A DNA stretch of 58,145 nt, taken from assembly GCA_947623905.1 (NCBI GenBank), contig CANQHX010000004.1, forward strand, positions 1-58,145. Direction: 5' to 3'. Below, piece by piece: positions 33,467 to 42,691 of this stretch. Numbering within the stretch: the first letter of the stretch is position 1; every line of letters starts with the position of its first letter. The notes beneath the pieces were generated by a model. The model had not been told where the DNA came from and did no database searches. It saw only the letters and a list, made by a program, of their open reading frames with translations. The translations under genes and the position numbers were made by a program. The stretch is from an uncultured Lachnospiraceae bacterium. Its GTDB lineage: Bacteria > Bacillota > Clostridia > Lachnospirales > Lachnospiraceae.

Positions 33467-36250
33467 ATGTCTAAGTTGGATAGATTCCTGCAAGAGCAGG
33501 ATGCAGGATTCGACAAAAGCAAGTATCCGAAAGAAATCTATATCATTCATCCCGCCGAGGAGAACGACCGTATTGCCTACGGCCTGCTCTACCTCAGCAA
33601 ACGGCTGGCCAAGAACGGCTATTATATCCACAACGTGGACGAGAAAGACATAACGGACCTGCGGCAGTTCAACGCGCTGACGCTGTACGCGGGGGACCGG
33701 AATAACAGTAAGGTCATAAAAGACCTGGAAGAGAACAAAGAGCTTTTGTATTACAATCACGCGCCGGAGGGAGAGGGCTTCTACCTTCACACCCTGCCCG
33801 GACAGGTGTGGCTCATCGTGGGCGGGTCCGACATCGGCACCCTGTACGGCTGTGTGGCCCTGTCGGAGCGCGTTATGTTCAGAGGAGGACTGCCCCGGAA
33901 CATGACCTACGGGGACGCTCCCGTATTTAAGCTGAGGGGACCGGCCATCGGCCTGCAGCTCACAAAGATCGAGCCGCCCCGGAATACCTACGAATATCCC
34001 ATTACTCCCGACCGTTTCCCCTGGTTCTATGACAAGAACATGTGGATCCGGACCATGGAAATGATGGTGGAGATGCGCTGCAACGTGCTGTATCTGTGGA
34101 GCGGCCATCCCTTCGCGTCTCTTGTGAAGCTGAAGGATTATCCGGAAGCCCTGGAGGTGACCGAGGAAGAGTACCAGATGAACCGGGAGATCTTCACCTG
34201 GCTGGCAGAGGAGTGCCACAAGCGGGGCATCTGGGTGGTGCTGAAATTTTACAACATCCACATTTCCTATCCCTTTGCCGTGGCTCACGGGCTTGACCTG
34301 CTGCAGAACGACATCAATCCCCTTGTGGCGGATTATACATATAAATCCATCGTGGAATTTATCAAGTCCTTCCCCAATATCGGCCTGATGGTCTGCCTGG
34401 GCGAGGCCCTTCGGGGACAGCAGAACAAGACGGACTGGTTTTTGAACACCATCCTGCCCGCCGTGAAGGAGGGCGTGAAGGAGGCCGGCCTGGACCACGA
34501 GCCGCCTCTGATCCTCCGGGGACACGACTGTGACGCCGACACGATCCTCACGGCGGCCACGAAGCAGTATTCCAACCTGTATACCATGTGGAAATACAAC
34601 GGCGAGAGCCTGACGACCTACTTCCCTACGGGGAACTGGCAGGAGATCCACCAGCACTTAAGCTCCCACGGCCAGCCGCACATTATGAATGTGCATATCC
34701 TGGCAAACCTGGAGCCTTTCCGCTTCGGTTCTCCCCGGTTCATCCAGAAGAGCATGCAGGCGGGACGGGAGCGCCTGGGCGCCAACGGCCTGCACCTGTA
34801 TCCCATGTTCTTCTGGGACTGGCCGTATTCCCCCGACAAGGTGGAGCCCCGGTACTACGCTACCCAGCGTGACTGGCTGTGGTACAAGGCGTGGTTCCGC
34901 TACGCCTGGAATCCCAACCGGGGCGAGAGAGGCGAGCAGGGCTACTGGAGAGGCGTTCTGGCAGAGCATTTCGGCTGCAACCAGGAGGTGGGCCAGCATG
35001 TTCTGGACGCCATCGAGTATGCAGGAGAGTGCGCGCCCCGTATCCTCCGCCGTGTAGGTATCACCGAGGGCAACCGGCAGACGCTGAGCCTGGGCATGCT
35101 CATGACCCAGTTTACCCATGTGTCCAAATACCGTCCCAATGTGGAGCTGTGGAAATCCGCCTCCACACCCGGCGAGACGCCGGACGAGTATGTGGAGCGG
35201 GAACTGAAGGGTGAGCGCCACTGGGGCGAGACGCCTCTTGATATGGTAGAGGAAGTGCGCTACTACGCGGACAGCGCCTATGACCTGATCCGGGCCATGC
35301 AGCCCAATATCACCCGGTGCATCCGGGAGTACGGCAGATTCGTGACGGACATCCAGGCCATCCGCCTTATGTCTCACTCCTACTGCAAGAAGATCGAGGC
35401 GGCCATCAAGATCATTACTTACAAGAACACCATGGACAAGGAGACCTTGAAGGGCGATCTGACCCTCCTTCGGGAGGCAGAAGGGCTCATGAAGGAGAGC
35501 CTGGATTTCTACCGGGAACTGACAGCCCTCACCTCCGAGACGTATCTGTACGCCAACAGCATGCAGACTCCTCAGCGAAAGATCCCCTTCCCCGACGGCG
35601 ACGCTTACGGCCACTGGTCCCAGTGTCTTCCCGAGTACGAGAAGGAGTACGAGAACTTCGCGAAGCATGTGACGGAGATGGAAAACGGTATCTACCCCAA
35701 GGAGGAGGAAGTGGACCTGTCCGCGATCGAGCCTCTTCGGGATGCGGATTACACCATCCTGTCCACGGAGTATGAGCCTTATACCATAGAAAAGGGCGCC
35801 AGGGTATTTACCGACGAGCCCAGAGTCATCCAGAACTGCGCGCCGGAGATCACCGGCCTGACAGGACTGCGGATGAACAAGGAGGAGGCCCACTTGAAGG
35901 GCGCGCCCATCGAGATCGACTGTCACGAGGACTGCCAGGTGCTCATCGGCTACTTTAAGTCCAAGGGCAAGAACAATCCCTGGCTGAAGGTGCCTGAGCT
36001 GGAGACGGATACCCATGCCGATGACAGGGGCGGTCTGGCCGTTGTGTACGGCGAGGCCATGAAGATAGCGGAAAGCCCCGTGGTCAACGTCCATGCCTTC
36101 CGGTATGAAAAAGGGAAGCACAGGATCTATCTGGGCAACGGCGCCTTTGTGTTCGTAGGCGTAGTGCCCGCCAGCATCAAGCTGGTGCCCAGAGCGGCAG
36201 GTCTGGCAAAGGAAACGCTGGATATGCTGGACTGGATGTTTGAAAAATAA
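33467..36250 (+). CDS. Putative intracellular glycoside hydrolase with GH67/GH20-type N-terminal domain
   Basis: A 927-residue protein with no signal peptide. The first 150 residues look like the alpha/beta domain that precedes the barrel in GH67 alpha-glucuronidases and GH20 enzymes, ending GGSDIGTLYGCVALSE. A predicted TIM barrel follows from FKLRGPAIGLQ, with conserved-looking VEMRCNVLYLWSGHP and WFRYAWNPNRGERGEQGYW. A long helical region and a C-terminal beta domain complete it. Inside the uronate operon it could release glucuronic or galacturonic acid from imported oligosaccharides. The substrate and catalytic residues are not certain, and family membership is my inference. ATG 33467 follows AGAGG; the longer start at 33431 is not supported. 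Confidence 0.55.
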   Translation: MSKLDRFLQEQDAGFDKSKYPKEIYIIHPAEENDRIAYGLLYLSKRLAKNGYYIHNVDEKDITDLRQFNALTLYAGDRNNSKVIKDLEENKELLYYNHAPEGEGFYLHTLPGQVWLIVGGSDIGTLYGCVALSERVMFRGGLPRNMTYGDAPVFKLRGPAIGLQLTKIEPPRNTYEYPITPDRFPWFYDKNMWIRTMEMMVEMRCNVLYLWSGHPFASLVKLKDYPEALEVTEEEYQMNREIFTWLAEECHKRGIWVVLKFYNIHISYPFAVAHGLDLLQNDINPLVADYTYKSIVEFIKSFPNIGLMVCLGEALRGQQNKTDWFLNTILPAVKEGVKEAGLDHEPPLILRGHDCDADTILTAATKQYSNLYTMWKYNGESLTTYFPTGNWQEIHQHLSSHGQPHIMNVHILANLEPFRFGSPRFIQKSMQAGRERLGANGLHLYPMFFWDWPYSPDKVEPRYYATQRDWLWYKAWFRYAWNPNRGERGEQGYWRGVLAEHFGCNQEVGQHVLDAIEYAGECAPRILRRVGITEGNRQTLSLGMLMTQFTHVSKYRPNVELWKSASTPGETPDEYVERELKGERHWGETPLDMVEEVRYYADSAYDLIRAMQPNITRCIREYGRFVTDIQAIRLMSHSYCKKIEAAIKIITYKNTMDKETLKGDLTLLREAEGLMKESLDFYRELTALTSETYLYANSMQTPQRKIPFPDGDAYGHWSQCLPEYEKEYENFAKHVTEMENGIYPKEEEVDLSAIEPLRDADYTILSTEYEPYTIEKGARVFTDEPRVIQNCAPEITGLTGLRMNKEEAHLKGAPIEIDCHEDCQVLIGYFKSKGKNNPWLKVPELETDTHADDRGGLAVVYGEAMKIAESPVVNVHAFRYEKGKHRIYLGNGAFVFVGVVPASIKLVPRAAGLAKETLDMLDWMFEK

Positions 36251-36262
36251 GGAAAAACTGCG

Positions 36263-36289
36263 GGAAAGGAGCCACTCCGGCTCCTTTCC
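36263..36289 (+). terminator. Perfect 11-bp hairpin between the hydrolase gene and uxuA
   Basis: GGAAAGGAGCC (36263-36273) pairs with GGCTCCTTTCC (36279-36289). The following TTGTATCACTTT is only a weak T-tract. It could act as an attenuator lowering uxuAB expression or as a stability element. Confidence 0.55.
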
Positions 36290-36321
36290 TTGTATCACTT
36301 TAAAGAATGGAGGACATTTTT

Positions 36322-37395
36322 ATGCAGATGACATTGAGATGGTACGGGTCTGAATTTGACACGGTGACCCTGCAGCAGATCCGTCAGATCCCTGGCGTCA
36401 AGGGGGTCATCACCACCCTGTACGACACCCAGCCGGGAGAGGTGTGGAGCCGGGAGCGCATCCATGCCATGAAGGAGGAAGTAGAAGCCGCCGGGCTCAC
36501 GGTGGCCGGTATCGAGAGCGTGAACATCCACGACGATATCAAGACAGGCGCCGGAAACCGGGACCAGTACATTGAAAACTATATCGAGACGCTGGAAAAT
36601 CTGGGTAAGGAAGACATCCACATGGTGTGCTACAACTTCATGCCTGTGTTTGACTGGACCAGGACCGAGCTGGCCAGGGAGCGGGCCGACGGCTCTACGG
36701 TGCTGGCTTACACCCAGGAGGCGGTGGACGCCCTGGATCCCGAGAAGATGTTCGATTCCATCGCGGGAGATATGAACGGTTCCGTGATGCCCGGCTGGGA
36801 GCCGGAGCGCATGGCCAGGGTAAAAGAGCTGTTTGCCATGTACAAGGACGTGGACGACGAAAAGCTGTTTGCCAATCTGAAATATTTCCTGGAAAAGATC
36901 ATGCCTGTGTGCGACAAGTATGACATCAATATGGCCATTCATCCCGACGATCCCGCCTGGAGCGTGTTCGGCCTGCCCCGGATCATCATCAACAAGGAAA
37001 ATATCCTGCGGATGATGAAGATGGTGGATAATCCCCACAACGGCGTGACCTTCTGCTCCGGTTCTTACGGCACCAACCTGGAGAACGATCTGCCGGACAT
37101 GATCCGCTCCCTGAAGGGCCGGATCCATTTTGCTCACGTGCGCAACCTGAAATTCATCACCCCCACAAACTTTGAGGAGGCAGCCCATCTGTCCTCCGAC
37201 GGCACCTTTGACATGTATGAGATCATGAAGGCCCTGTATGACATTGGTTTTGACGGTCCTATCCGTCCCGATCACGGGCGCATGATCTGGGGCGAGGTGG
37301 CTATGCCCGGATACGGCTTATATGACCGGGCCCTGGGCGCCGCGTACTTAAACGGTCTGTGGGAGGCAATTGACAAGAGCCAGACAAGAAAGTAA
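36322..37395 (+). CDS. uxuA: Mannonate dehydratase
   Basis: A 357-residue UxuA that dehydrates D-mannonate to 2-keto-3-deoxygluconate, the last step of the glucuronate branch. The N-terminal MTLRWYGSEFDTVTLQQIRQIPGVKGVITTLYD, the metal-binding region NMAIHPDDPAW, the sequence NGVTFCSGSYG and the C-terminal RPDHGRMIWGE match the TIM-barrel family. ATG 36322 has GGAGG eight bases upstream; ATG 36307 would contain that signal. It is preceded by a perfect hairpin and followed 62 bp later by uxuB. Confidence 0.95.
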   Translation: MQMTLRWYGSEFDTVTLQQIRQIPGVKGVITTLYDTQPGEVWSRERIHAMKEEVEAAGLTVAGIESVNIHDDIKTGAGNRDQYIENYIETLENLGKEDIHMVCYNFMPVFDWTRTELARERADGSTVLAYTQEAVDALDPEKMFDSIAGDMNGSVMPGWEPERMARVKELFAMYKDVDDEKLFANLKYFLEKIMPVCDKYDINMAIHPDDPAWSVFGLPRIIINKENILRMMKMVDNPHNGVTFCSGSYGTNLENDLPDMIRSLKGRIHFAHVRNLKFITPTNFEEAAHLSSDGTFDMYEIMKALYDIGFDGPIRPDHGRMIWGEVAMPGYGLYDRALGAAYLNGLWEAIDKSQTRK

Positions 37396-37457
37396 GCAGG
37401 AGCTCCGGAAGCTGTCTCTGCGGGAGGCGGCCCGTAAGCTCCGGTAAGGAGGAGACA

Positions 37458-39071
37458 ATGAAATTAAACGCAGAGGGCCTGAAGGACAGGGCGGCCTGGG
37501 AGGCCGCCGGGTATGACCTGCCCCGGTTCGACCGGGAGGCTGTGGCGGCAGCTACGAAAGAGCATCCCTTCTGGGTGCATTTCGGCGCGGGGAACATTTT
37601 TAAGGCATATCAGGCAAACGTAGCGCAGAACCTGCTGAACAAAGGCGTGCTGAACCGCGGCCTGATCGTGGCGGAAGGCTTTGACTATGAGATCATAGAG
37701 AAGATGAACCGCCCCCATGACGATTACAATATCCTCGCCACCCTGAAGGCGGACGGTACAGTGGACAAGACGGTCATCGGCAGCATTGTGGAGTCCCTCA
37801 TACTGGACTCGGAAAATGAGAAGGAATACGGCCGTCTGAAAGAGATATTTGCCGGCGCTTCCCTGCAGATGTGTACGTTCACCATCACCGAAAAGGGCTA
37901 CAGCCTGGTGGACGGCAGGGGACAGACCCTGCCCGCCGTGGAGGCTGATTTTGCCGCCGGACCGGAAAAGCCCCAGAGCTATATGGGAAAGGTGGCGTCC
38001 CTTTTGTACACCCGGTATCAGGCGGGTAAATACCCCATTGCCATGGTGAGCACCGACAACTGTTCCCACAACGGTGACAAGCTCTATGCCGCCATCCGCG
38101 CCTTCGCGGAGAAATGGACGGAGAATGGAAAAGCGGACAGGGGATTTTTAGACTATGTGGAGGATAAGGACCAGGTATCCTTCCCCTGGACCATGATCGA
38201 CAAGATCACGCCCAGGCCGGACGCTTCCGTGGAGGAGATACTGAAAAAGGACGGCGTGGAAGGTCTGGAGCCGGTGATCACCTCCAAAAATACGTATGTG
38301 GCGCCCTTTGTCAACGCGGAAGAGTGCGAGTATCTCGTGGTGGAGGATGCGTTCCCCAACGGAAGGCCTGCTCTGGAGGAGGGCGGCCTGCTGTTCACGG
38401 ACCGGGAAACCGTAGACAAGGTAGAAAAAATGAAGGTCTGCACCTGCCTTAATCCCCTGCACACGGCCCTTGCGGTGTACGGATGCCTGCTGGGTCATAA
38501 GCGTATCTGTGACGAGATGAAGGACGAGGAGTTGGTGAAGCTCATCCGGACCATTGGTTATGTGGAAGGCCTTCCCGTGGTAGTGGATCCCGGCGTGCTG
38601 GATCCGAAGGAATTTATCGACGCGGTGGTGCAGGTGCGCCTGCCCAATCCCTTTATGCCCGATACGCCTCAGCGGATCGCCACGGACACGTCCCAGAAGC
38701 TGGCCATCCGGTTCGGCGAGACCATCAAGGCGTATGACGCCGCCGCGGATCTGAGCGTGGATGATCTGAAGCTTATTCCCCTTGTATTTGCGGGATGGCT
38801 CCGGTATCTTATGGGTGTGGACGATAACGGCAATGCCTTTGAACTGAGTCCCGATCCCCTTATCGATACGGTGCGGCCTTATGTGGCCGGGCTGAAGCTT
38901 GTTCCCGGACAGGACACGGAGAAAGCAGTGGCCCCCGTATTGAAGATGAAACAGATCTTCGGCGTGGATCTGTATGAGGTGGGCATGGCCGGAACAGTAT
39001 GCGGCTACCTGCAGGAGCTCACCGCGGGCGCAGGAGCCGTGAGAGAGACGCTGAAGAAATATACACGATAG
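37458..39071 (+). CDS. uxuB: Fructuronate reductase (mannitol dehydrogenase family)
   Basis: A 537-residue long-chain polyol dehydrogenase that should reduce D-fructuronate to D-mannonate. Motifs are the nucleotide-binding VHFGAGNIFKAYQANVAQ, VSTDNCSHNGDKL, and the catalytic-lysine region KVCTCLNPLHTALAVYGCLLG. Its place after uxuA makes fructuronate reductase more likely than mannitol dehydrogenase. AAGGAGGAG precedes the ATG. It is the last gene of the operon, before a strong terminator. It is only distantly related to uxaB in the same operon. Confidence 0.9.
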   Translation: MKLNAEGLKDRAAWEAAGYDLPRFDREAVAAATKEHPFWVHFGAGNIFKAYQANVAQNLLNKGVLNRGLIVAEGFDYEIIEKMNRPHDDYNILATLKADGTVDKTVIGSIVESLILDSENEKEYGRLKEIFAGASLQMCTFTITEKGYSLVDGRGQTLPAVEADFAAGPEKPQSYMGKVASLLYTRYQAGKYPIAMVSTDNCSHNGDKLYAAIRAFAEKWTENGKADRGFLDYVEDKDQVSFPWTMIDKITPRPDASVEEILKKDGVEGLEPVITSKNTYVAPFVNAEECEYLVVEDAFPNGRPALEEGGLLFTDRETVDKVEKMKVCTCLNPLHTALAVYGCLLGHKRICDEMKDEELVKLIRTIGYVEGLPVVVDPGVLDPKEFIDAVVQVRLPNPFMPDTPQRIATDTSQKLAIRFGETIKAYDAAADLSVDDLKLIPLVFAGWLRYLMGVDDNGNAFELSPDPLIDTVRPYVAGLKLVPGQDTEKAVAPVLKMKQIFGVDLYEVGMAGTVCGYLQELTAGAGAVRETLKKYTR

Positions 39072-39083
39072 ATCGTAGAAGTC

Positions 39084-39122
39084 TGGCTGCTGTCTGATCT
39101 TCATCAGGCGGCGGCCATTTTT
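39084..39122 (+). terminator. Terminator of the hexuronate operon
   Basis: A continuous 15-bp stem with a few G-U pairs (39084-39098 with 39103-39117), a CTTC tetraloop and five T residues. Confidence 0.93.
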
Positions 39123-39185
39123 GTCATTTATAGCGTGATCAATGGAATTCAGGCCATTTTCACGGTCTCTTTTCGAAAATCTATA

Positions 39186-39214
39186 TTCCTTTTTTGAGGG
39201 AAATCAGATATAAT
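39186..39214 (+). promoter_or_regulatory. Weak promoter before the dockerin protein gene
   Basis: A perfect TATAAT (39209-39214), but only TTCCTT at the -35 position with 17-bp spacing. Confidence 0.4.
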
Positions 39215-39254
39215 ATCATATATGTAAAATACGCTGACAAGGAGGATTCAGATT

Positions 39255-41621
39255 ATGAGAAAGCAGTATAAGATCGCAGGCGGGATACTGGCAGCCTGTT
39301 TTGCGCTGCTGACCGGATGCTTTGCGGGCGGCCTGCGGGCAGAAGCGGCATCTGTAACGTCAGATACCGCACTGCTCTATCAGGAAGGCGCGGTATCCAC
39401 AAAAAAGGATGTGGATCTGTTTGAAACGACAGACGGAACATTCCAGATAGGGAAGCTGAAGAGCGGCGTCTACTATGCGGCACAGAACGCCGCGACAGCA
39501 AAAGATGTTATTGCTCAGGGATTGAAAGATGGCGCGGCATCCATCGATCTCAGCCAGTTTCACTTAACAAAGGATCAACTGACTGCTCTTTACGGGGAAG
39601 TAGTGAACAGTAATCCTACCCTCTGGTATTTAGACCGCAAATATAAAATCAGGATGGTGGGAGACTATGTGACCGAGCTGATTCCCATTTATACTGTGCA
39701 GGGCGATGCGCTGAAAGCGCAGCAGGCATTTTTTGAACAGGAGATCGGGAAGGTCATGAATGATATCCAGCCGGGCTGGTCCGATCTGGAAAAGGTATTG
39801 TACGCGCATGATTATCTGTCCCAGAATTATGAGTATGACGAGAGCCTTGAAAATCATGATGTGTACAGCTTTGTAAGAGATAAGAAAGGGGTCTGCCAGG
39901 CGTACACCCTTATGCTTGTAGAGATCCTGAACCGGCTGGAGATCCCCGTATCCACCGCGGAAAGTGAGGATATGAACCATATCTGGAATGTAGTGCAGAT
40001 CAACGGAAAATGGTATCATGTGGACAACACATGGGACGACCCCATTACCGATAAATTCAGCCTTGCGCGGCATGATAATTTTATGCTGAGTGACAGCGGC
40101 ATCGGCAGCACAACGCCAAATCCGCATCATGACTGGGTCTGCCAGTATACGTGCACCGATACGACATATGATGCAGATACATATTTCTGGAAAAACTCCG
40201 ATACGCCTTTCCAGTGGGCGGCAGGCAGCTGGTACTATATTGATGGAGAAGGAAATCTCCGGAGCAGCAGTATTACCGGCGGCGCCAATACGAAATTGTA
40301 TACTATTTCTGCGCCCTGGCCCGTTTCCGGCGGAGGATTCTTTATAGGCTGCTTTTCCGGTCTGGATCTGTATGACGGCAAGCTGTACTTCAATTCGTAC
40401 AAAGATATTTATTCCTTTGATCTGTCGACGAGGCAGGTGAAGGTCGTGACCACTCCTGCACAGGCCGGAGATGTATATGGCCTGCGTATTGAAGATGGAC
40501 AGCTCTTCTATGGAATGGCGTCCGATGCTAATTATACCGATACGAAGATCTATACATATAATCTGCCGAAGCCCGCGGCAACCCCCACGCCGAAGCCTAC
40601 GGCAACGCCTACGCCGAAACCTACGGCAACCCCTACACCGAAGCCTACGGCAACCCCTACACCGAAACCTACGGCAACCCCTACACCGAAGCCTACGGCA
40701 ACCCCTACACCGAAGCCTACGGCAACCCCTACACCGAAACCTACGGCAACCCCTACACCGAAACCTACGGCAACCCCTACACCGAAGCCTACGCCGAAAC
40801 CTACGGCAACCCCCACGCCTACGCCGAAGCCCACGGCAACGCCGACGCCGAAGCCCGCGGCAACGCCTACGCCGGCTCCTACCGTGACGCCTACGGCAAC
40901 CCCTACGCCTATGCCTACGCCGACGCCTACGGCAACGCCTACGGAGACGCCCACAGCGACCCCTACACCGACGCCTACGGAGACGCCCACAGCAACACCT
41001 ACGCCGACGCCCACGGCAACACCTACGCCGACGCCCACGGCAACACCTACGCCGACGCCTACGGAGACACCTACGCCGACACCTACGCCGACGCCTACCG
41101 CGACGCCTACGGCAACACCTACGGCAACGCCTACAGCGACACCCACGCCGACGCCCACAGCAACACCTACGCCGACGCCTACGGCAACGCCTACGCCGAC
41201 GCCTACGGAGACGCCCACAGCAACACCTACGCCGACGCCTACGGAGACGCCTACAGCGACACCCACGCCGACGCCCACAGCAACACCTACGCCGACGCCT
41301 ACGGAGACACCTACGCCGACACCTACGCCGACGCCCACAGCGACGCCTACGCCGGCTCCTACCGTGACACCCACTGTGACGCCCAGTCCGACACCTACGC
41401 AGACTCCGGCAGCGTTATCTCCTGGAGATCCTGACGGTGACGGCAGGATCATGGTAACGGATGCTCTGGCAGTTCTCAGACATGTGGTCGGCGCCAGATC
41501 CCTCACCCCTGAGCAGATCAAGGCGGCAGATGTGAACAAAGATGGATTAGCAAATGTGCAGGATGCGCTGATGATCCTGAAATATGTGGTGGGAGTCATC
41601 GACAGCTTCCCGGCAGAATGA
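39255..41621 (+). CDS. Secreted transglutaminase-like protein with Pro/Thr linker and dockerin
   Basis: A 788-residue exported protein. The N-terminus has a signal ([19 protein letters not shown]) with a possible lipobox LLTGC. A transglutaminase-like cysteine-protease domain follows, with a Cys214 (KGVCQAY), His242 (MNHIWN), Asp257 (HVDNTWD) triad, and then a region resembling beta-propeller or DUF5050-type repeats ([17 protein letters not shown]). Next is about 280 residues of [16 protein letters not shown] linker, and finally a type I dockerin with two calcium loops ([22 protein letters not shown] and [22 protein letters not shown]). Dockerins bind cohesins on scaffold or surface proteins. 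No cohesin gene is visible here. Confidence 0.88.
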   Translation: MRKQYKIAGGILAACFALLTGCFAGGLRAEAASVTSDTALLYQEGAVSTKKDVDLFETTDGTFQIGKLKSGVYYAAQNAATAKDVIAQGLKDGAASIDLSQFHLTKDQLTALYGEVVNSNPTLWYLDRKYKIRMVGDYVTELIPIYTVQGDALKAQQAFFEQEIGKVMNDIQPGWSDLEKVLYAHDYLSQNYEYDESLENHDVYSFVRDKKGVCQAYTLMLVEILNRLEIPVSTAESEDMNHIWNVVQINGKWYHVDNTWDDPITDKFSLARHDNFMLSDSGIGSTTPNPHHDWVCQYTCTDTTYDADTYFWKNSDTPFQWAAGSWYYIDGEGNLRSSSITGGANTKLYTISAPWPVSGGGFFIGCFSGLDLYDGKLYFNSYKDIYSFDLSTRQVKVVTTPAQAGDVYGLRIEDGQLFYGMASDANYTDTKIYTYNLPKPAATPTPKPTATPTPKPTATPTPKPTATPTPKPTATPTPKPTATPTPKPTATPTPKPTATPTPKPTATPTPKPTPKPTATPTPTPKPTATPTPKPAATPTPAPTVTPTATPTPMPTPTPTATPTETPTATPTPTPTETPTATPTPTPTATPTPTPTATPTPTPTETPTPTPTPTPTATPTATPTATPTATPTPTPTATPTPTPTATPTPTPTETPTATPTPTPTETPTATPTPTPTATPTPTPTETPTPTPTPTPTATPTPAPTVTPTVTPSPTPTQTPAALSPGDPDGDGRIMVTDALAVLRHVVGARSLTPEQIKAADVNKDGLANVQDALMILKYVVGVIDSFPAE
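40566..41412 (+). repeat. Long Pro/Thr-codon repeat tract
   Basis: The first part consists of near-identical 24-bp units encoding TPTPKPTA. The second part has 12- to 30-bp units encoding [10 protein letters not shown], including two long blocks (about 40945-41120 and 41205-41350) that repeat almost exactly. Low-complexity readings in other frames here are artefacts. Confidence 0.9.
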
Positions 41622-41666
41622 TCACTCTATGATATAAAAAAGATGGTTGTATAAAACGGACGCTTC

Positions 41667-41899
41667 TATAATGCAGCGCGGCGGGATCTCCTCCCTGACA
41701 GGCTGCATTTTGAAGGACCGGCAGTATATCTTGGCCCACAGTCAATTGCGATGGTCAGAAAATCTGCACTGTATGAGCCCTGAAAGGGCGAGTTTGCAGA
41801 TTTTCTGACCGTATTTCGCAAAATGACTGTGGGCTTAGATATGCCCGGTTCTTCGGTCAGCAGCTCGTCAGGGAGGGGATCCCGCCGCGGCTTTATAGT
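41667..41899 (-). repeat. Long imperfect palindrome, copy A of a two-copy family
   Basis: The 332-bp gap between the dockerin gene (+) and sigE (-) is filled by a roughly 230-bp palindrome. Perfect stem blocks are 41753-41768 with 41795-41810 (16 bp), 41734-41744 with 41824-41834 (11 bp) and TTGCG/CGCAA (41746 with 41817). A 21-bp near-perfect outer pair is 41679-41699 with 41867-41887. The apex holds a GCCC-TGAAA-GGGC hairpin. On the minus strand the central region matches copy B at 57752-57976. No open reading frame fits. To its right, 41905-41935 holds a further GC-rich hairpin. Confidence 0.85.
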
Positions 41900-41953
41900 G
41901 CGGGCCAGTCCGGACAGCGGGCCGGGCTGGTGCGGGCCCGAGGGACATATTTA

Positions 41954-42691
41954 TCACTGAAACTTCAGGATCTCCCGCTTCAGCTGTTTCATGATCCGCT
42001 TTTCCAGCCGGGAAATGTAGGACTGGGAGATGCCCAGCAGGTCGGCCACCTCTTTCTGGGTCAGCTCTCTCTCGTTTTCCGTTCCCAGGCCGAACCGCAG
42101 GTTGATGATGGTCTTTTCCCGGTCCGACAGCTTTTCGATGGCTTTTTTCAGCAGTTTTTTCTCTACCTGGTCTTCCAGATTTCTGGAGATCACGTCATCT
42201 TCCGTACCCAGGATATCTGACAGCAGCAGTTCATTGCCGTCCCAGTCCACATTTAATGGTTCATCGATGGATACCTCCATCTTGGTCTTGGCAGTGCGCC
42301 GCAGGTACATGAGGATCTCATTCTCAATGCACCGGGAGGCGTAGGTGGCAAGCTTTATTTTTTTGTGGGGATTGAAGGTGTTGATGGATTTGATCAGGCC
42401 GATGGTGCCGATGGAGATCAGATCCTCCACACCCACTCCAGTGTTGTCAAATTTTTTCGCGATGTAGACTACCAGCCGCAGGTTGTGCTCGATGAGCTGG
42501 CTTCTTGCCTGTGCGTTGTCCGCGTCGTCCAGACGGGCGATGACCCGAGCCTCCTGTTCCGGAGGCAGAGGGGGCGGCAGCACATCCGTGCCGCCGATGT
42601 AATGGATACTTTCCGTGTCCTTTGCCAGAAGGCCGGAAAGGGCGGAGGGTAAAATACGGCAGGAAAAGGATCTTGCAGGGTTTGGTATCAT
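41954..42691 (-). CDS. sigE: Sporulation sigma factor SigE (pro-sigma-E)
   Basis: A 245-residue sigma-70-family factor for the mother-cell programme. The N-terminal pro-sequence ends near [12 protein letters not shown], matching the region where SpoIIGA cleaves pro-sigma-E in Bacillus. Region 2 has [41 protein letters not shown], and region 4 ends [25 protein letters not shown]. The ATG at 42691 overlaps the spoIIGA stop and has GGAG five bases upstream. It is co-transcribed with spoIIGA from a Spo0A-type promoter. Confidence 0.96.
   Translation of the reverse strand: MIPNPARSFSCRILPSALSGLLAKDTESIHYIGGTDVLPPPLPPEQEARVIARLDDADNAQARSQLIEHNLRLVVYIAKKFDNTGVGVEDLISIGTIGLIKSINTFNPHKKIKLATYASRCIENEILMYLRRTAKTKMEVSIDEPLNVDWDGNELLLSDILGTEDDVISRNLEDQVEKKLLKKAIEKLSDREKTIINLRFGLGTENERELTQKEVADLLGISQSYISRLEKRIMKQLKREILKFQ

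Noticed and set aside
34658..36298. A 546-residue minus-strand open frame opposite the hydrolase gene
   Set aside because: His/Leu/Val-rich composition typical of antisense readings. The plus strand has ribosome site, operon context and domain-like sequence.
40566..41412. Possible CRISPR-like array
   Set aside because: Repeats are contiguous, coding and without spacers; they encode a Pro/Thr linker.
40550..41599. A 349-residue minus-strand reading of [12 protein letters not shown] repeats opposite the dockerin gene
   Set aside because: It is the complement of the Pro/Thr-codon repeat. There is no ribosome site, and the dockerin and transglutaminase domains prove the plus strand.
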